Below, in pieces: positions 1-11,373 of a stretch of DNA of 64,000 nucleotides; positions within the stretch are counted from its first letter, which is position 1; every line of letters starts with the position of its first letter. A program made the position numbers and the translations under genes. This stretch comes from Bryum argenteum (taxonomy: Eukaryota; Streptophyta; Bryopsida; Bryales; Bryaceae). The DNA lies in the NCBI GenBank assembly GCA_037043015.1, contig CM073321.1, positions 13,648,001-13,712,000 of the forward strand. Reading direction: 5' to 3'. The notes below the pieces were generated by a model, which saw only the letters and a list, made by a program, of their open reading frames with translations, was not told the DNA's origin and ran no database searches.

Positions 1-29
1 TGCCTCGGGGTCCTTCATGTACCCCTCTC

Positions 30-1555
30 TTATCCGCCGTTCCCAATTGCCTTCACCCTTATATACATGAGCCGCAAGACTTGGGTGGTGCTCATGGCAT
101 GAAACTCTTCCTTTCTACTTAGCGCATCCGGCACCACATTGTCACGGCCCGGTTTGTGGATCAAGTCCACATTCATGAGCGCCAAAGCATCATGCCACCT
201 CAATTGTTTGGCACTCATTTGTGCTTGTGTCTCAAAATACTTCAAAGACACATTATCGGTGTAGACCTTAGTCTTGTGCAACCCCAAGTAATGTTGCCAT
301 GTCTTCAAACAATGCACCACCGCAAAGAGCTCCTTCTCGTGAGTTGGCCATCTCCTTTGACACCCATCCAACTTCTTGCTCTCATAGGCAATTGGCCTAC
401 CATCTTGCATCAAGACGCCTCCAATGGCAAAGTCACTTGCATCTGTGTGGACCTCAAAGGGCTTATCAAACTCGGGGAACTTCAACACCGGTGGAGATGA
501 CAACTTGTTCTTGAGTTCCTCAAAGGCTTGGTAGCAAAATTCATCCCATACTTGGTTCACCCCTTTTTCAACAAGTCGGACAAAGGCTTGGCAATCTTAG
601 AGAAGTTGCGTATGAAGCGGCGATAGTAGTTTGCTAGGCCAAGGAATGACCTAAGTCCCTTTTGTGTAGAAGGCCGCTTCCACTCTTGAATTGCCTTCAC
701 CTTCTTCATGTCCGGCTTGATTCCATCTCCGGTAACCACATGGCCCAAGAACTCCATCTCAAGTTGTGCAAACTCACTCTTTTCCCCGTTAGCATAAAGC
801 TTGTTGTCTCTAAGCTTCATGAGTACCTCAAGGTGCCTTGCATGTTCCTCGGCCGTCTTGGAAAACACCAAGATGTCATCGATGTAGACAATCACAAAGT
901 CATCCATTTCCTCTCGAAAGATGGTGTTCATAAGGGTTGTGAATGTTGAGGGTGCATTGCACAACCCAAAGGGCATCACAAGGAACTCATAAGACCCATA
1001 CCTTGTGCGGCACGCGGTCTTTTCCACATCCGCATCCGCAATGCGGATTTGGTAGTAACCCGACTTCAAGTCTATGCGACTAAAGTACTTAGCTCCCGCC
1101 AATCTATCAAAGAGATCATCAATTCGAGGCAAAGGGTAGTTGTTCTTGATGGTCACCTTATTCAAGGCCCTATAATCAATGCACATCCTAAGCTTGCCAT
1201 CCTTCTTGTCCACAAAGAGGACCGGTGCACCATATGGTGACTTGCTTGGTCTCACATAACCCCTTTCCAACAAGTCGTTTAGTTGCTTCTTTAGCTCCAT
1301 CAACTCTTTTTGGTTTAACCGATAAGGTGCCTTAGAAGGTGGCTCGGCTCCGGTAGCACCTCGATCTTGTGATCCACTTCTCTTCTTGGGGTAGCTCTTT
1401 GGGTAACTCATTGGTAAGCACATCCTTGTACTTGGCCAACACCTCTTGAATTTCTTTGGGAAGTGGTTGTTGCACCCCTTCCCCTCATGCCCAAGTTGCT
1501 CTTCACGAGCCATCACCACAAATTGATGTTCCAACATTTGGTCTAAAGAGACCAA
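30..1555 (-). pseudogene. Reverse transcriptase-RNase H region of the Ty3/gypsy fossil
   Basis: The reverse transcriptase part carries the blocks [40 protein letters not shown] and the catalytic YIDD. The RNase H part carries AYESKKL, HEKELFAVVHCLKTW, VYTDN and PDALSR, in the usual gypsy order. These enzymes copy the element RNA into DNA. The region is a broken fossil. The family assignment is firm because four or more diagnostic blocks occur in order. Confidence 0.92.
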
Positions 1556-2016
1556 GTTTAATTTGCCCCCGCTATTGAAGGGCCACGAGTTAACTTCAAC
1601 ACTAACTCCTTGCCATCACGGCGCACCACTAACCGTCTTGGCTTGCGCCTCACATCCACCGTGTGTGCGCCTCAAAGAAGGTATCCCCTAAGATGAGGTC
1701 TACCTCATCCATCTCACATAATGTGAAATTCTCAACAAACTCCAATGTCCCACACTTCAAGGTCACTTGCAACGCCACTTCCTCCGTCTTGTGCGGTTCG
1801 CCCTTTGCAAAACGCACATTGATGGGCTTGCTTGCCTTTGCAAAGTGGCAAGCCCAACTCCCTTGCTAGTTTGGGACTCATGAAGGAGTGCGTTGCCCCG
1901 TATCAACCAAACATGAGACATCTTTGTCCTTCACTTGGGCCTCAAGAAACAAGAGGCCCGGCCTTGGCTTGAGGCTACTTGCCTTGGCCACAAAACCTCC
2001 TTCTAGTATGCGGTCT

Positions 2017-3210
2017 TCAACACAAGCAAGACTTGCAATGGTACTCACCTTCTTGTCGGGCACTCCGCAATGAAGTGGCCAATCTTGCCACAACCATGGC
2101 ACCTCTTGGCCTTGGTGTCATCACCTTTGTCTCCCCCTTTAGATGGCTTTCCCCCTTGGTGTTCCCTTTTGTTAGAGGCTCCACCATCCACTTGTCCCTT
2201 GTGTTTGTTGCCAAAGCCAAACTTCTTGCGCTCTTTGCCTCGAGCCGCATTCCTATTTGATCCGCTTTGTTGAGAGGGGCCACTTGACTTCCTCTCGGGT
2301 CCATCACCTCAATCCTTTCAACAATCTTGATGATGCCCGCCACATCCTCAGGAAGTTTTGGGAACTTGAACAAGGCATCCACCACCCACTTTTGAAGCCC
2401 ACCCAAAAAGATGCACTTCTTAGAGAACTCATCCATCTTGGGTGTGGCATTCATTTGGGCATTGAAGTCACGCACATAGGCCTTGAGAGACCCGGTGTGC
2501 CTCATTTGCACCAAGTTCATGCCTTCCCTCAACTCCCGATACTACGGTGTGAAGCGTTCACTCAACAAGTCTTTGAAGCCACCCCAAGTCAAGTTTGCCA
2601 CCAACTCCGGCTCTTGCTCCTTTTTGCTTGTCCACCATTGAAGAGCATGATCCTTGAGAAATGTCACCGCAATGGAAACCTTGTCCTCCTCATCCGGCTT
2701 TTGGACATCATAGTAGTTATCCATCTCAAGAAGGAATTCCTTCACCTTCCTTGCCTTACCAAGTCCCGAGAAGGTGCTTGGCATGTTTACCTTAGCCAAC
2801 TTTTTGGTGGAAGATGAAGGTCGGGACCCTTGCATCATGAGGTGTTCAATCAACCTCTCTTGGCGATCCCTTTCTTCCTTCCCACGCTTGAGCTCTTGAT
2901 TCACGGAGTCCATGAACTCAAGCATTCTCATTTGGAAAGCCAATTGAGGATCTTGTTTTTCCACCCCTTGGGAAGACTCTAGGCGTCTCGACCTAGAGCG
3001 CTCCTCTTCACCCAAGGGCTCCTCTTGAAGTGACAATTCCATTTGCTCATTGCCCTCACTAGTGGCAGCTTGCTCATTGGAGTCATGAGAATGAGCCTCA
3101 CTTGTAGGATCGGGGTCTTTGTTCCCCCTCGTGCGTGGCCGCTTGGAAGCTCCAGGCTCATCACCCTCAATGGTCTTCTTCTTGCCCATTGCTCCCTCAC
3201 AACTTTGCAC
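2017..3210 (-). pseudogene. Gag region of the Ty3/gypsy fossil
   Basis: The N-terminal part is acidic and charged. It is followed by a typical plant gypsy gag core with the block VTFLKDHALQWW near 2650, which matches the retrotransposon gag family. A CCHC knuckle (CHGCGKIGHF) follows near 2100-2053. The protein would coat the element RNA in cytoplasmic particles. It is a fossil with a few breaks. The family call rests on the gag core and the knuckle and is secure. Confidence 0.85.
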
Positions 3211-3227
3211 TTAGGTACTAAAAGCCT

Positions 3228-3239
3228 GCTCTGATACCA
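3228..3239 (-). promoter_or_regulatory. Primer-binding site for initiator methionine tRNA
   Basis: On the reverse strand the bases read TGGTATCAGAGC, the standard plant iMet-tRNA primer-binding site. It begins two bases after the LTR end (reverse strand ...GCGACA at 3242). This fixes the LTR/internal border and the orientation of the Ty3/gypsy element. Confidence 0.9.
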
Positions 3240-3557
3240 AGTGTCGCAACCCTTGCTAGCTCACCTTAGCTTACACCAACTCTTTCCCAACTGTAGCAAG
3301 TGTCACGAGCGCTAACTCTGCACATCCCCCACATGCACAAAGTTAGCTCCCCATACCAACCATTGGCTACCTACGAAGGGGTTGAGTCCCGGTTGCATGA
3401 GTAGGAGGGATTGATAACCAAGCGGTGAGCTTGGTGGTTGGTATGGGGAGCTAACTTTGTGCATGTGGGGGATGTGCAGAGTTAGCGCTCGTGACACTTG
3501 CTACAGTTGGGAAAGAGTTGGTGTAAGCTAAGGTGAGCTAGCAAGGGTTGCGACACT
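3240..3557. repeat. Perfect 122-bp inverted repeat made of an LTR 3' end
   Basis: The arms 3240-3362 and 3435-3557 are exact reverse complements around a 72-bp spacer. Both arms end in TGTCGC/GCGACA. The arm text resembles the 3' end of the solo LTR at 24709-26033 (shared CTAAC.CTGCACAT block). The LTR end of the Ty3/gypsy element is therefore present twice, tail to tail. Exact arms imply a recent event or an assembly fold-back. Confidence 0.9.
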
Positions 3558-3702
3558 CAAGAGCAGGAATACCTTCGTGCTTGCAGACCTTATGAAAGCT
3601 TTCATGCAGTCTCAAGAATTGTCGTTCATGCCGGAGTTTGTGCAGGAAGTTGCAGATTTCAAGTCTTACGTCAAGGGTTAGCAATGTGACGGAGCAAATC
3701 AA

Positions 3703-4220
3703 TTGATTGGACTTGGGGAGATGCATCTTTTCAAATTCTATGTTGACTCGGACGGCTGGCCGGTAATGAGATGGAAGAAGTCTGCGGTGGATTCCCAGTG
3801 GCAACCGCATGACAAACCACCGATTTGTCTTTGGAAAGAGGACACCAACGGGCTACCTTTACTACCGTCCGGTGATCCGAACCCCGTTCCTTTTAAGCAC
3901 ATGTGGGGTTGCGAAGTTCCATCTGAGACGGGGAATCAAGCGAAGGCGCATGAGGCTGCAACCAAAGCAACAGACCGACAAACTTCCATGATGCATGGAA
4001 TTCGTAAATACATTGGGTACTGGGAGAGTGGTCGGAGGAGGTGCTCAACGTTTGCTGCTGTATTCAAACCATATGTCGAGTACTGGTCTCGGGTGCTGAC
4101 AGAAATCCAGAAGCCTTTGCCCCCCACACCGTCTCGATTAGTTGAGGGCTTCTGGCCGTTACACGATTGGCGAGGGCCCTTGTTCCCCGTTCCACGCCTG
4201 ACTTTGCTACCTGTGGATGT
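3703..4220 (+). pseudogene. Unknown reading frame, left part, cut by an inserted element
   Basis: An open frame of about 170 codons up to the insertion point at 4220. It is rich in Trp, Pro and Arg (for example DSDGWPVMRWKK, GLPLLPSGDPNPVPF). I do not recognise the family. At 4221 a TG...CA element begins, flanked by the duplication GATGT (4216-4220 and 7367-7371), and coding-like sequence continues beyond it at 7372. The frame lies directly beyond the LTR palindrome, so it may belong to an older mobile element rather than a host gene. No function is proposed. Confidence 0.4.
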
Positions 4221-5089
4221 TGTCGTAACGTGCTTTCCCGATTCGTGCCCGGATAACCCTTTTTCGTGGTAAAAGAGGTTTCCCAAACAAGAACCCGAGT
4301 ATTCGTTCCACGGAAATCCTGTGAAGTGCAAGAACAACAATTTCCACCAGTTAGCTAACCCGGATTTGTGCTATCCGGGTACTGTCCTATCACCCCCGTG
4401 CCCTATATCCTGTCCTGGAAGAGCTACCCGGACAGGAGAGGAGAGGGGGTTTAGTCTTTGTGGTTTAGTTTAGCCTCTGTATTCACCTCAGAGGGATTTT
4501 CCCGGACTTAAATAAGTGGGGGGATTAGGCCACTTCTCCCGTTGATTAACGTGACCGGAAAGGTCACCGAGACTCTCTCTCTCCTTACCCTGTTAGGAAC
4601 TTCCCTTATACCTCCCTCTACGCCCGGACTATAGATCCACGCGCATGTCACAAAGGTCGGTATCCGGTTCTCCTATGGTCCGGTTATCGCAACTCTCTAC
4701 CCGGGTTAGTAGATCCCGGGTTACTGGACTGGGGGGTGGTGCGACTGACCCGGAGTTCACCGCGATTACCTAGACACCAACCCGCCTACCCGGACTTCAG
4801 CACCCAGGGGGACTCAACTGAGTGCGGCCTCGGGAGTCGGTTAAGCGGCCGGAATCCCTTCCTGGCCGCTGTAATCCTGGACGCTACACGGACAGACTAG
4901 GCGGTGCCCTAAGTAAGAGGTGCCGTTCGTTGGCCGCACTCCTCTCCTGCCAGCTTCTCTCCCCTCCTTACTACTCTCCGTTCAAAGACGGAACCGTTAC
5001 CTCTTGCCCGGACAGCAAGGGCCTCCTGGACTCCGCAATAACCCCGACACCGTATACAAGACAGGAAACTGGAAAGGATACGCAAACTC

Positions 5090-5135
5090 ACACCCACACA
5101 CTCACATACACACACACATACACACGGGGGATGGA
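5090..5135. repeat. CA-type microsatellite in the element 3' region
   Basis: A run of CACACA/CATACA units. A similar CA tract lies in the corresponding 3' region of elements A and C (near 38535 and 57825), which supports a shared layout. Confidence 0.6.
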
Positions 5136-5409
5136 AGAAAGGGCGTACTTGTAGCTGAATTAGGGTATTACAAAGGCACAGAAAAGACCCTGAGGGAGTA
5201 TCCTTCCCTCGGCTAAGTAGTGGATCCTCCCTGGCATCCCAGAAGAGGACAAAACCCCATGCCAGGGAATCTTTCTAAATCTAACCCTTGTCAACCTAGC
5301 GCCGTCATTCTCCTATCTGCAAACAAAAGTACTACTTCTAACCTAATCTTGATCCGGGATATCCGCCCACCGTTATCTCAGCCCTGACCGTCCTCCTCCA
5401 TTCTGACGG

Positions 5410-6945
5410 TCACAGCGCCTCGGCAGTCGCGGAGGCGTCGTCTTCCTGCTCCTTCGGCCCGGGTTGGGAGGTGACCTCCTCCTCTTCGTTTCCTGTCTCC
5501 TGGAGCACTGGAGCGGTCCCTCCGCTCCCCAGGACCTCAGTATCCCCTGAAGGCATCGGGGCTGAGGTGTCCGGGAGTGCCTCCCCTATTTCCGGGACAT
5601 CAATCAAGTCCTCGTGGATGAGGGGGGTAACCTCCGCAGTCAGCACCTTCTCGGGGAGGGCCTCGAGGTCAGAGGGCTCCGACGGATCGGCTAAACCCGG
5701 ACAGCGAGGTGGCCGCGACTCCTCTGCTCCCAATCCGGTTTGCCGGGTATCGGTCTCCCCCTCCTGTCCTGGTTGGATCGTGGCCTCTAGGGCAGAAATA
5801 GGACTCCTGTCCTCGGGGTCCACAGTCCGGTCCGGTGAAATGGGGGAGGGACTCCTTACCCGGGTGTCCTGTAACGCTACCCAGGAAACCTCCTCCGCGA
5901 CTATCCGGGGAGCCTCCTCTTTCAGGCTTGCCTCAGTGCTCTCCGGTACGTCCTTGCTGAGGGGGTGCAAAGTTCCTGTCTCCCTCGAGGTCTTCTCCGG
6001 GCTCAGGCTCATGGGCAAGACCGGCTCCTCCATTGCCGCGGGGTCGATGGGCTCTTCTTCCTCGGCCCTGGCCTCCTCGGTCGCTTCGGGGTTACCCTGG
6101 ATGGGGGTATCCTCTTCTACTGCGAGGGGGGGTGCCTCCCCGGGAAAAGTCCGGGCCATCTCCCCGATGAGGCCTCTCATCTCCTGGAGAGCTCCTTCCA
6201 TCCTTTCTGCAGCCTTCTTCATATACGCCGCCATCCGGGTTGGGAGGTCCGACCCTGAGGCCTGGAATTGGGCGTCGAGCAGCTGGGCCTTCAGCTGTGC
6301 CTCTCCGGGTGCATACAGGAACCTCCTGAGCCCGAAAAGATGCTGCCGAGCGTACCCCTGCTGCTTGGTCAGCTCCTCCTCCAGCTGCTTAATTTCCCGG
6401 GCTTGGCGCAGGATGATGAGGGACCCCTCACTGATACTTGCCCGGGCTGCAGCATTTTCGCGGGCTAAATCTCTCACCATGTCAGGGTACCGCTCCACTT
6501 GGCCGGTTCGGAGAGCCACGGATATACCGCGCAGGGCCTTGTGCATCTGGAGGTGCTCCTGCGTGCATACATGCAATGCATGCGCAATTGGTTGCAGAGG
6601 GTGCTCCTCTGTCATCCGGAATGGGGGTACAGGGAGGCTGGGATCGAACTCTGGCCTCTGCGGGGTGAAGTCGTCCCACCCTGGCAACCGGCCAGCGTTG
6701 GAGGGGGCCGCCTCTGCGCGTACCCGGGTAGCGTGGGCAGGCGAATGCGGTGCGGTGGCCTCCCCTTCCTCTGACTCATAGGACTCTTCCAGCACCCTCT
6801 TCCCCTTCCTCCGGATTTCTCCCTCCCCGGGAGTGTCGGCGCCGCCGCCGGTAGTTCCTCCGCCCGGCCCGGCGTTGCTACCTGGCCCGGCATTGCTGCC
6901 CGGGTCGGCAGTCATACCCGGACCGGTACCCGCCGGAGCAGTCAT
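5410..6945 (-). CDS. Coiled-coil protein of the family 1 TG...CA element
   Basis: 511 codons, open throughout, from the first reverse-strand ATG at 6945. The N-terminal 60 residues are Gly/Pro rich, followed by an acidic stretch. A Pro-rich block with the pattern PSLPVPPFR...HPLQP is followed by a helical region of about 150 residues (near 150-300) with heptad-like Leu/Ala/Gln spacing. The C-terminal 200 residues are acidic and low in complexity. The order Pro block, helical coiled coil, charged tail matches the 632-residue protein of element C, and several positions align by eye, so I infer homology. A large forward-strand frame over the same bases is Ser/Arg rich and looks like a shadow. 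Function unknown. Confidence 0.65.
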   Translation of the reverse strand: MTAPAGTGPGMTADPGSNAGPGSNAGPGGGTTGGGADTPGEGEIRRKGKRVLEESYESEEGEATAPHSPAHATRVRAEAAPSNAGRLPGWDDFTPQRPEFDPSLPVPPFRMTEEHPLQPIAHALHVCTQEHLQMHKALRGISVALRTGQVERYPDMVRDLARENAAARASISEGSLIILRQAREIKQLEEELTKQQGYARQHLFGLRRFLYAPGEAQLKAQLLDAQFQASGSDLPTRMAAYMKKAAERMEGALQEMRGLIGEMARTFPGEAPPLAVEEDTPIQGNPEATEEARAEEEEPIDPAAMEEPVLPMSLSPEKTSRETGTLHPLSKDVPESTEASLKEEAPRIVAEEVSWVALQDTRVRSPSPISPDRTVDPEDRSPISALEATIQPGQEGETDTRQTGLGAEESRPPRCPGLADPSEPSDLEALPEKVLTAEVTPLIHEDLIDVPEIGEALPDTSAPMPSGDTEVLGSGGTAPVLQETGNEEEEVTSQPGPKEQEDDASATAEAL

Positions 6946-7371
6946 ACCCTGACGCCGTATCCGCCCACCGATACCCTACTGTTGGTATCCGGTCGGGCTT
7001 ATCCGGTCGGGCTTATCCGGTCGGGCTTATCCGGTCGCGGCTAGCCGGTCTGAGGCAGTCGTTAGCCGGGTGGTACTCGGACCGCGAGGAGTCCTCCAAG
7101 TGTTGTCCGGGCCTTGTAGCGACCGGACTGGCACGGAGAGGCCGGACCCTTTCCTTTTAGCGAGCAAAATCCCCGAAAGAGGGTAGCTATCCTACCCTGC
7201 CTATTAGGCTTAAGGGTACTACTGGGTGGAAAGGTTTCTGGCTAAGCCAATCCTACCCGGTCATTACCCGGGTAAGCGGGAATGAGAGTTTTATTTCATC
7301 TAATTAGCTATTACTAAGTACTATCCGGACCGAATTGGGACAAAAACAAAAAATTGAGGTTTGACAGATGT

Positions 7372-7755
7372 TACTCTGGAGGACGAAGAAATCGAGGCAT
7401 ACTGCGGGCCTGCTAATGAGAGGCCTGAAGAAAGATTTAACCCCTGGCGCCAGATCGCTCCCCTTTGGAGGGTCCTCCTCTGACCTGAAAACCCAGCACT
7501 ATGCCATATGTGGCTAGGTCGGGCAGTGTCCGCTGTTTGTAGAGACGAGGGTGTTCCTGAGTACAGGAAGTTTCTTATCAAGTATTGGGAGCCCCAGAAC
7601 GCAGCGCGAGACATGGAAAAGAAGTACGAGAATTGTTGGTCTGCTAAGTAGGTTGTGGAGGACCGTCGTCCTGAGTGGATCGACGTTGGCGCCGTATTGT
7701 ATGTGTCATATTCGAAGAATAGTAACCCGAAGTCTCGTACTATTCCCAAGTAAAG
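7372..7755 (+). pseudogene. Unknown reading frame, right part, beyond the inserted element
   Basis: Coding-like sequence that follows the right duplication GATGT. Readable blocks include DEEIEAYCGPANERPEERF and KYWEPQNAARDMEKKYEN. It contains more than one break. It was continuous with 3703-4220 before the 4221-7366 element arrived, as judged from the duplication. I do not recognise the protein family. Confidence 0.35.
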
Positions 7756-7794
7756 CCCGTGCCCTGGACAACTTAAAAAGAGCCAACGTTGCTG

Positions 7795-7960
7795 ACCCGT
7801 AATGAAGGCATACCTTTGTGGGGCTCAGTAAAGTGCATCATCGGGCGATCCCCCGATGATAGATATTATTCTCAATGCTGTCCCGCAATGCAGGCATTTT
7901 TCTGTGGGGCTGACTGAAGTACACCATCGGGCAATCCCCCAATGACAGATATATTTCTTT
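7795..7960. repeat. Tandem duplication of about 85 bp with a hairpin
   Basis: Two diverged copies each carry the arms ATCATCGGG and CCCGATGAT (or close variants) around a short loop. They lie just downstream of the unknown frame. They could be a terminator-like or element-end structure; nothing more can be said. Confidence 0.5.
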
Positions 7961-8704
7961 TTGTTTCAGTGCCTTTGTCTACATCTTTTTTATATCCTGT
8001 TTCTTCTGATCAGTTGACGAGCTTCCGCTATAGTTTTATTTTGATATACATCAGTCCGTCCTACAGATCTTTTTTTGGACTTGTTTTTCCAAATCGACTT
8101 TATAAAGATTATACGTTTTGTCATAGCTCAGTACATGAGTCTTATCTGTATCAAATTCATTTGCATAACGTTTTCATATAAGAGTCTAGCTAAATCATAA
8201 TTTTAAGTACAACATGAGAGTTCGCCCTGCTTCTTCGCATATTGTCTTCCGGTAGGTCTTACCCTTACCTCTTTCACTTTTAGGAGCCTACTGATTAACC
8301 GTGTTTTTTTCTTTCCTAGTTCTACGGTGGACAAAGTAATTAGCTTACCTCTCTTTGCTTTTTTGCTTTAATTTCTATAATCACAAGGCTATCCGTCAGT
8401 ACTTTTGGCTTGATTCATTCATGCGTGACAATCTTATCGGGCGCTGTAAGTTTGACTTTACATCTTTGTCAAAGTCTTTGAGGGCGTCAAATGTTCATAT
8501 CATACGAAGGATATGATCTCGGGCCGGATTTGTTTATGTCCTTCTTATGATCACAAATGATGATTAGCTAAGCTAATGTTGCTTTCTGTCCCTAATGCAT
8601 TGGTAGTGTTTTATTAAGTACGTATTTCTCTCTTCAAGGACTTCTCTACTATTGTCCTTCGGGGCATCCATCGATCACTTCTTATAATATGGAATTGCAT
8701 TATT
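7961..8704. other. AT-rich stretch without a recognisable gene
   Basis: T-rich sequence between the hairpin duplication and the first sequence shared with MULE copy II (about 8705). I see no frame, domain or repeat end. The MULE copy II region that should precede this point (37020-38140) has no counterpart here, so copy I is truncated or replaced at its 5' end. Confidence 0.5.
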
Positions 8705-11373
8705 TTAAGGCCCATTAAAGATTATAGATGTGAAAGGAAAAAGATAGATGAGTTACTAGAAGAGCATGTTGACCTTAACCCTCAAGCAACAATTTCCAAA
8801 TTAGTTATGGAAACGAGCAAAGATTTGCTAGGTAACTTACTTCTCCGTGACAAAGATGACCCCGAAACTGGCAACCTTTCTCTCTAGCAGCTAGAACCTG
8901 TCTTTGAACAATGCAAAGAGTTAAGCTCTCCAAGCATGCGGAATCGTATCTACACTTTCAAGTACTTGCGTAGGTATGACATTCTCGATGGGATTACGAA
9001 GCTCACAGGTCTCAGCAACTGGGCATATGTGCAACGCAACATGTTCCCTAGCCAAGGAGACGAATCGGGGAAAGTCTTCATCTTCAAGATGCCCGAGGTC
9101 AGCCCCGGCAGCGGTGTTGACCTTGTTCGCCGTATGCAGCCTGGAGGAAACCTCTCCTACGCATGGATGATGTTTGACCATGTCAAACGCGTTACGGATT
9201 GGACCACCATGGCCTGCCACGTGTACGACTCACGTTACCAACGCATTCCAACCATTGCATGCTGTGATTTCTAGTCAGAGGACAAAGAAGCTGAAGTCGT
9301 CTTCTGGAAGAACCTTAACCACGTGATGGCAAGAAACGGAGTACCCAAACCGCAGTTTCAAGGATTTATGGCTCATAGTGCTCAAGCCAATTGGAACGCT
9401 GTGCGCATCATCGATGGCTCTCGAAACCCTGCTGTTCCAATAAAAGGCCGCGAATGAACATGTTATTTCCATTGGACGCAGTCTCTTGAAAAACATACGA
9501 AACAATACATTGTGCCCGAATTGCAAGGCCAAGACCAGATTCTCTGTAAGCAGTACAAGGATGCGCGCACTGTGGAAGAGGCTGAGACCCGATATTGGGC
9601 TATAAGAGCGTGGTGGGCATCCTTGAAGGCCACCTTCGAAGTTGGTTTAGAACACTTAGGTCATTGGCTTGCGTGCTGGCACTTCAGATACAGACAATGG
9701 GGTGGATTTATGGAACTAGTAAGTGTTCAATTTTTGTGGTGTCTTTGCTTATGACATGCTCTACGGCAGCTTCTCGAATGTTATGACAGTACCAAAGAAA
9801 TTGACAGTTATTTTTTTAATAATATATATTATTAGTTGATTTTTTATGTGGATTTATATATATTGTGAATCTGTATTAAGTACAAATCTAAATTCTGAAT
9901 AAAGTCTTAATACATCTGTACATTGCAAGAAAAAATATACTATGCAGAAGAACTCGCAGAGATGCCTTCATGTAATCTTGCGGAGTCAATCCATAACAAG
10001 TGGCTGCAAGCGTCTCGAAATAAGGGTAGGGATCTCTACGTCGCAGCCAATGATGAATACGTTCGGGCCTTCCTCCAAGTGGTCGGCTACCATCAATTCA
10101 ACAAAGGCGGTGCAAGTGGTTCTGGACCATCCGTAGAAAAATTTCGTCGGCGTCTTCATACCGCTCAACGTCGGGCTTATCGATCCGGCAATCCATCTTG
10201 CCTTAACAAGGCAGTTATGGACTTCCCTGAAGCTGAAGCTTACTGTACGCGTGACGCCCACTTGGAGGGGGCAGAGATTTTTGGTTCCAGGAAACGTAAG
10301 GCTGATGTTCCCATTGGTGCTGAAGATGAAACTCATCGACCTGACACCGTGAGTTACTCACGTCCTCGAATAGGAAGAAGAGTCACACGAGCTCTTGCTG
10401 AGAATCTCAGTCCTATCCACGAAGAAGATGAAGTTCAGGAGCAACCGCTGGAACCTCCCGCTTCTCCAAGACCCAGTATTCAGCGCGTCATTACTATGCA
10501 AGAGACGAGAGTGAATGAGCGTCTATGGCACATTGCTCGTTTGAAGGAATTCAAGGCTTGTTGGGGTATAATGGCTAAGACCAGGAAGAAATGCGAATCC
10601 CGCATTGTCCAAAACGGAAAGGCGACCGCAGCTCCAACTTACACCAGAGTATGGCAACGTCCTCAAGAAGGTCCTAAAAAAACTGATCAATTTTTTTTTG
10701 TCCAGACGACATTGAGCGTTGTGTAAAAGGCAACCGTCGTCAATGGATTGAGCCGTTCTCTCGGAAACAAGGTCGACCGCCTATTCCCTCTGTTTGGCCC
10801 GTGAAGATTGGGACTAATCTGACACTGGACAAAATAGAGGCGTTGGAGAATGCGGGTTTTCGGCTCCCACAAAAGGAACGCCTTCCTCTCAACCGCACAT
10901 TCAATTCTTCTACGCCACCAAGAGACTTGTCACATATTCCTGTGCCGGACAAGGCTGATCTGTACCCCAAATCACGCAAGTCTAAAGTTCTTTGACGCAT
11001 CAAGGCTATGACTCCGAAGCACATAAAGAACACTGACTCAGCTTGTGCCATGGAGGCAAAAATACTCGAGTTGACCATGATACCACAACGTGGTTTTGGA
11101 TGTTTCGTTGCTTTGGAGTCGGATTTAGAGTCTATCTATAAACTATCTCTAAGTGAGAACCCTGAGTGTTCTTGCTCGGTGTTCAAAAAAACCATAACTA
11201 AGTTAGGACAAAAAGGCAAACCGTATAGATATTGCGAGCACCTATACTTCGTGTTGTTATTGGTATGCAAATTTGATATTGATAGAGACCTCTTCATCCA
11301 CGCGCCCACCCTCAGTTTCAACGAGGTGAAAATGATTCTAGAAAGGGGAATCCTAGACCAAGTTAGAGAGTAG
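8705..11373 (+). pseudogene. Mutator-like (MULE) transposase, copy I
   Basis: The core (8936-9718) matches copy II almost base for base. It carries a MULE-type DDE region (MMFDHVKRVTDW, ACCDF-SED, FQGFMAHSAQANWN, CYFHWTQSLEKHTK). An intron spans 9719-9929 (GTAAGT...GCAAG) and the frame resumes with EELAEMPSCNLAESIHNKW. The C-terminal part (10700-11373) ends in a SWIM zinc finger with CSC near 11165 and CEH near 11233, typical of MuDR relatives; SWIM fingers bind DNA or protein. The copy is broken: in-frame TAG at about 8886 and 9272, a TGA near 9456, and a frame change near 10690-10725. The 5' third seen in copy II is missing. The family call is strong; activity is unlikely. Confidence 0.82.

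Larger units (their letters stand above)
1..3241 (-). mobile_element. Ty3/gypsy LTR retrotransposon fossil, 5' part
   Basis: A reverse-strand Ty3/gypsy element that runs off the left edge of the window. In element order it shows a primer-binding site (3228-3239), gag (about 3210-2017), a CCHC zinc knuckle (about 2107-2053), an aspartic protease remnant with VDTG (about 1900), reverse transcriptase with YIDD (within 1555-557) and RNase H (within 560-30). Integrase and the second LTR would lie outside the window. The element is broken, with a handful of breaks in gag and pol. Residues in the recognised motifs are well kept, so the insertion looks fairly young. The LTR next to the primer site survives only as its 3' end, rearranged into a palindrome. 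Confidence 0.93.
4221..7366 (-). mobile_element. TG...CA element with one long coiled-coil frame (family 1)
   Basis: A 3146-bp unit that begins TGTCGTAACG and ends GGTTTGACA, flanked by the 5-bp duplication GATGT. It carries one reverse-strand frame of 511 codons and no visible gag, protease, reverse transcriptase or integrase. Its 5' end in element sense (TGTCAAACCTCAATTTTTTG) resembles that of the 3.4-kb elements B and C (TGTCGGACCCCGTTTTTTCG). Ends and duplication length fit LTR-retroelement integration, so it may be a very large solo LTR or a non-autonomous LTR relative. It looks whole and fairly young. Confidence 0.75.

Noticed and set aside
5471-6781. A 436-codon forward frame over the coiled-coil gene
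   Set aside because: It is Ser/Arg rich without protein-like blocks and lies antisense to the reverse frame, which has a coherent domain plan and a homologue in element C.
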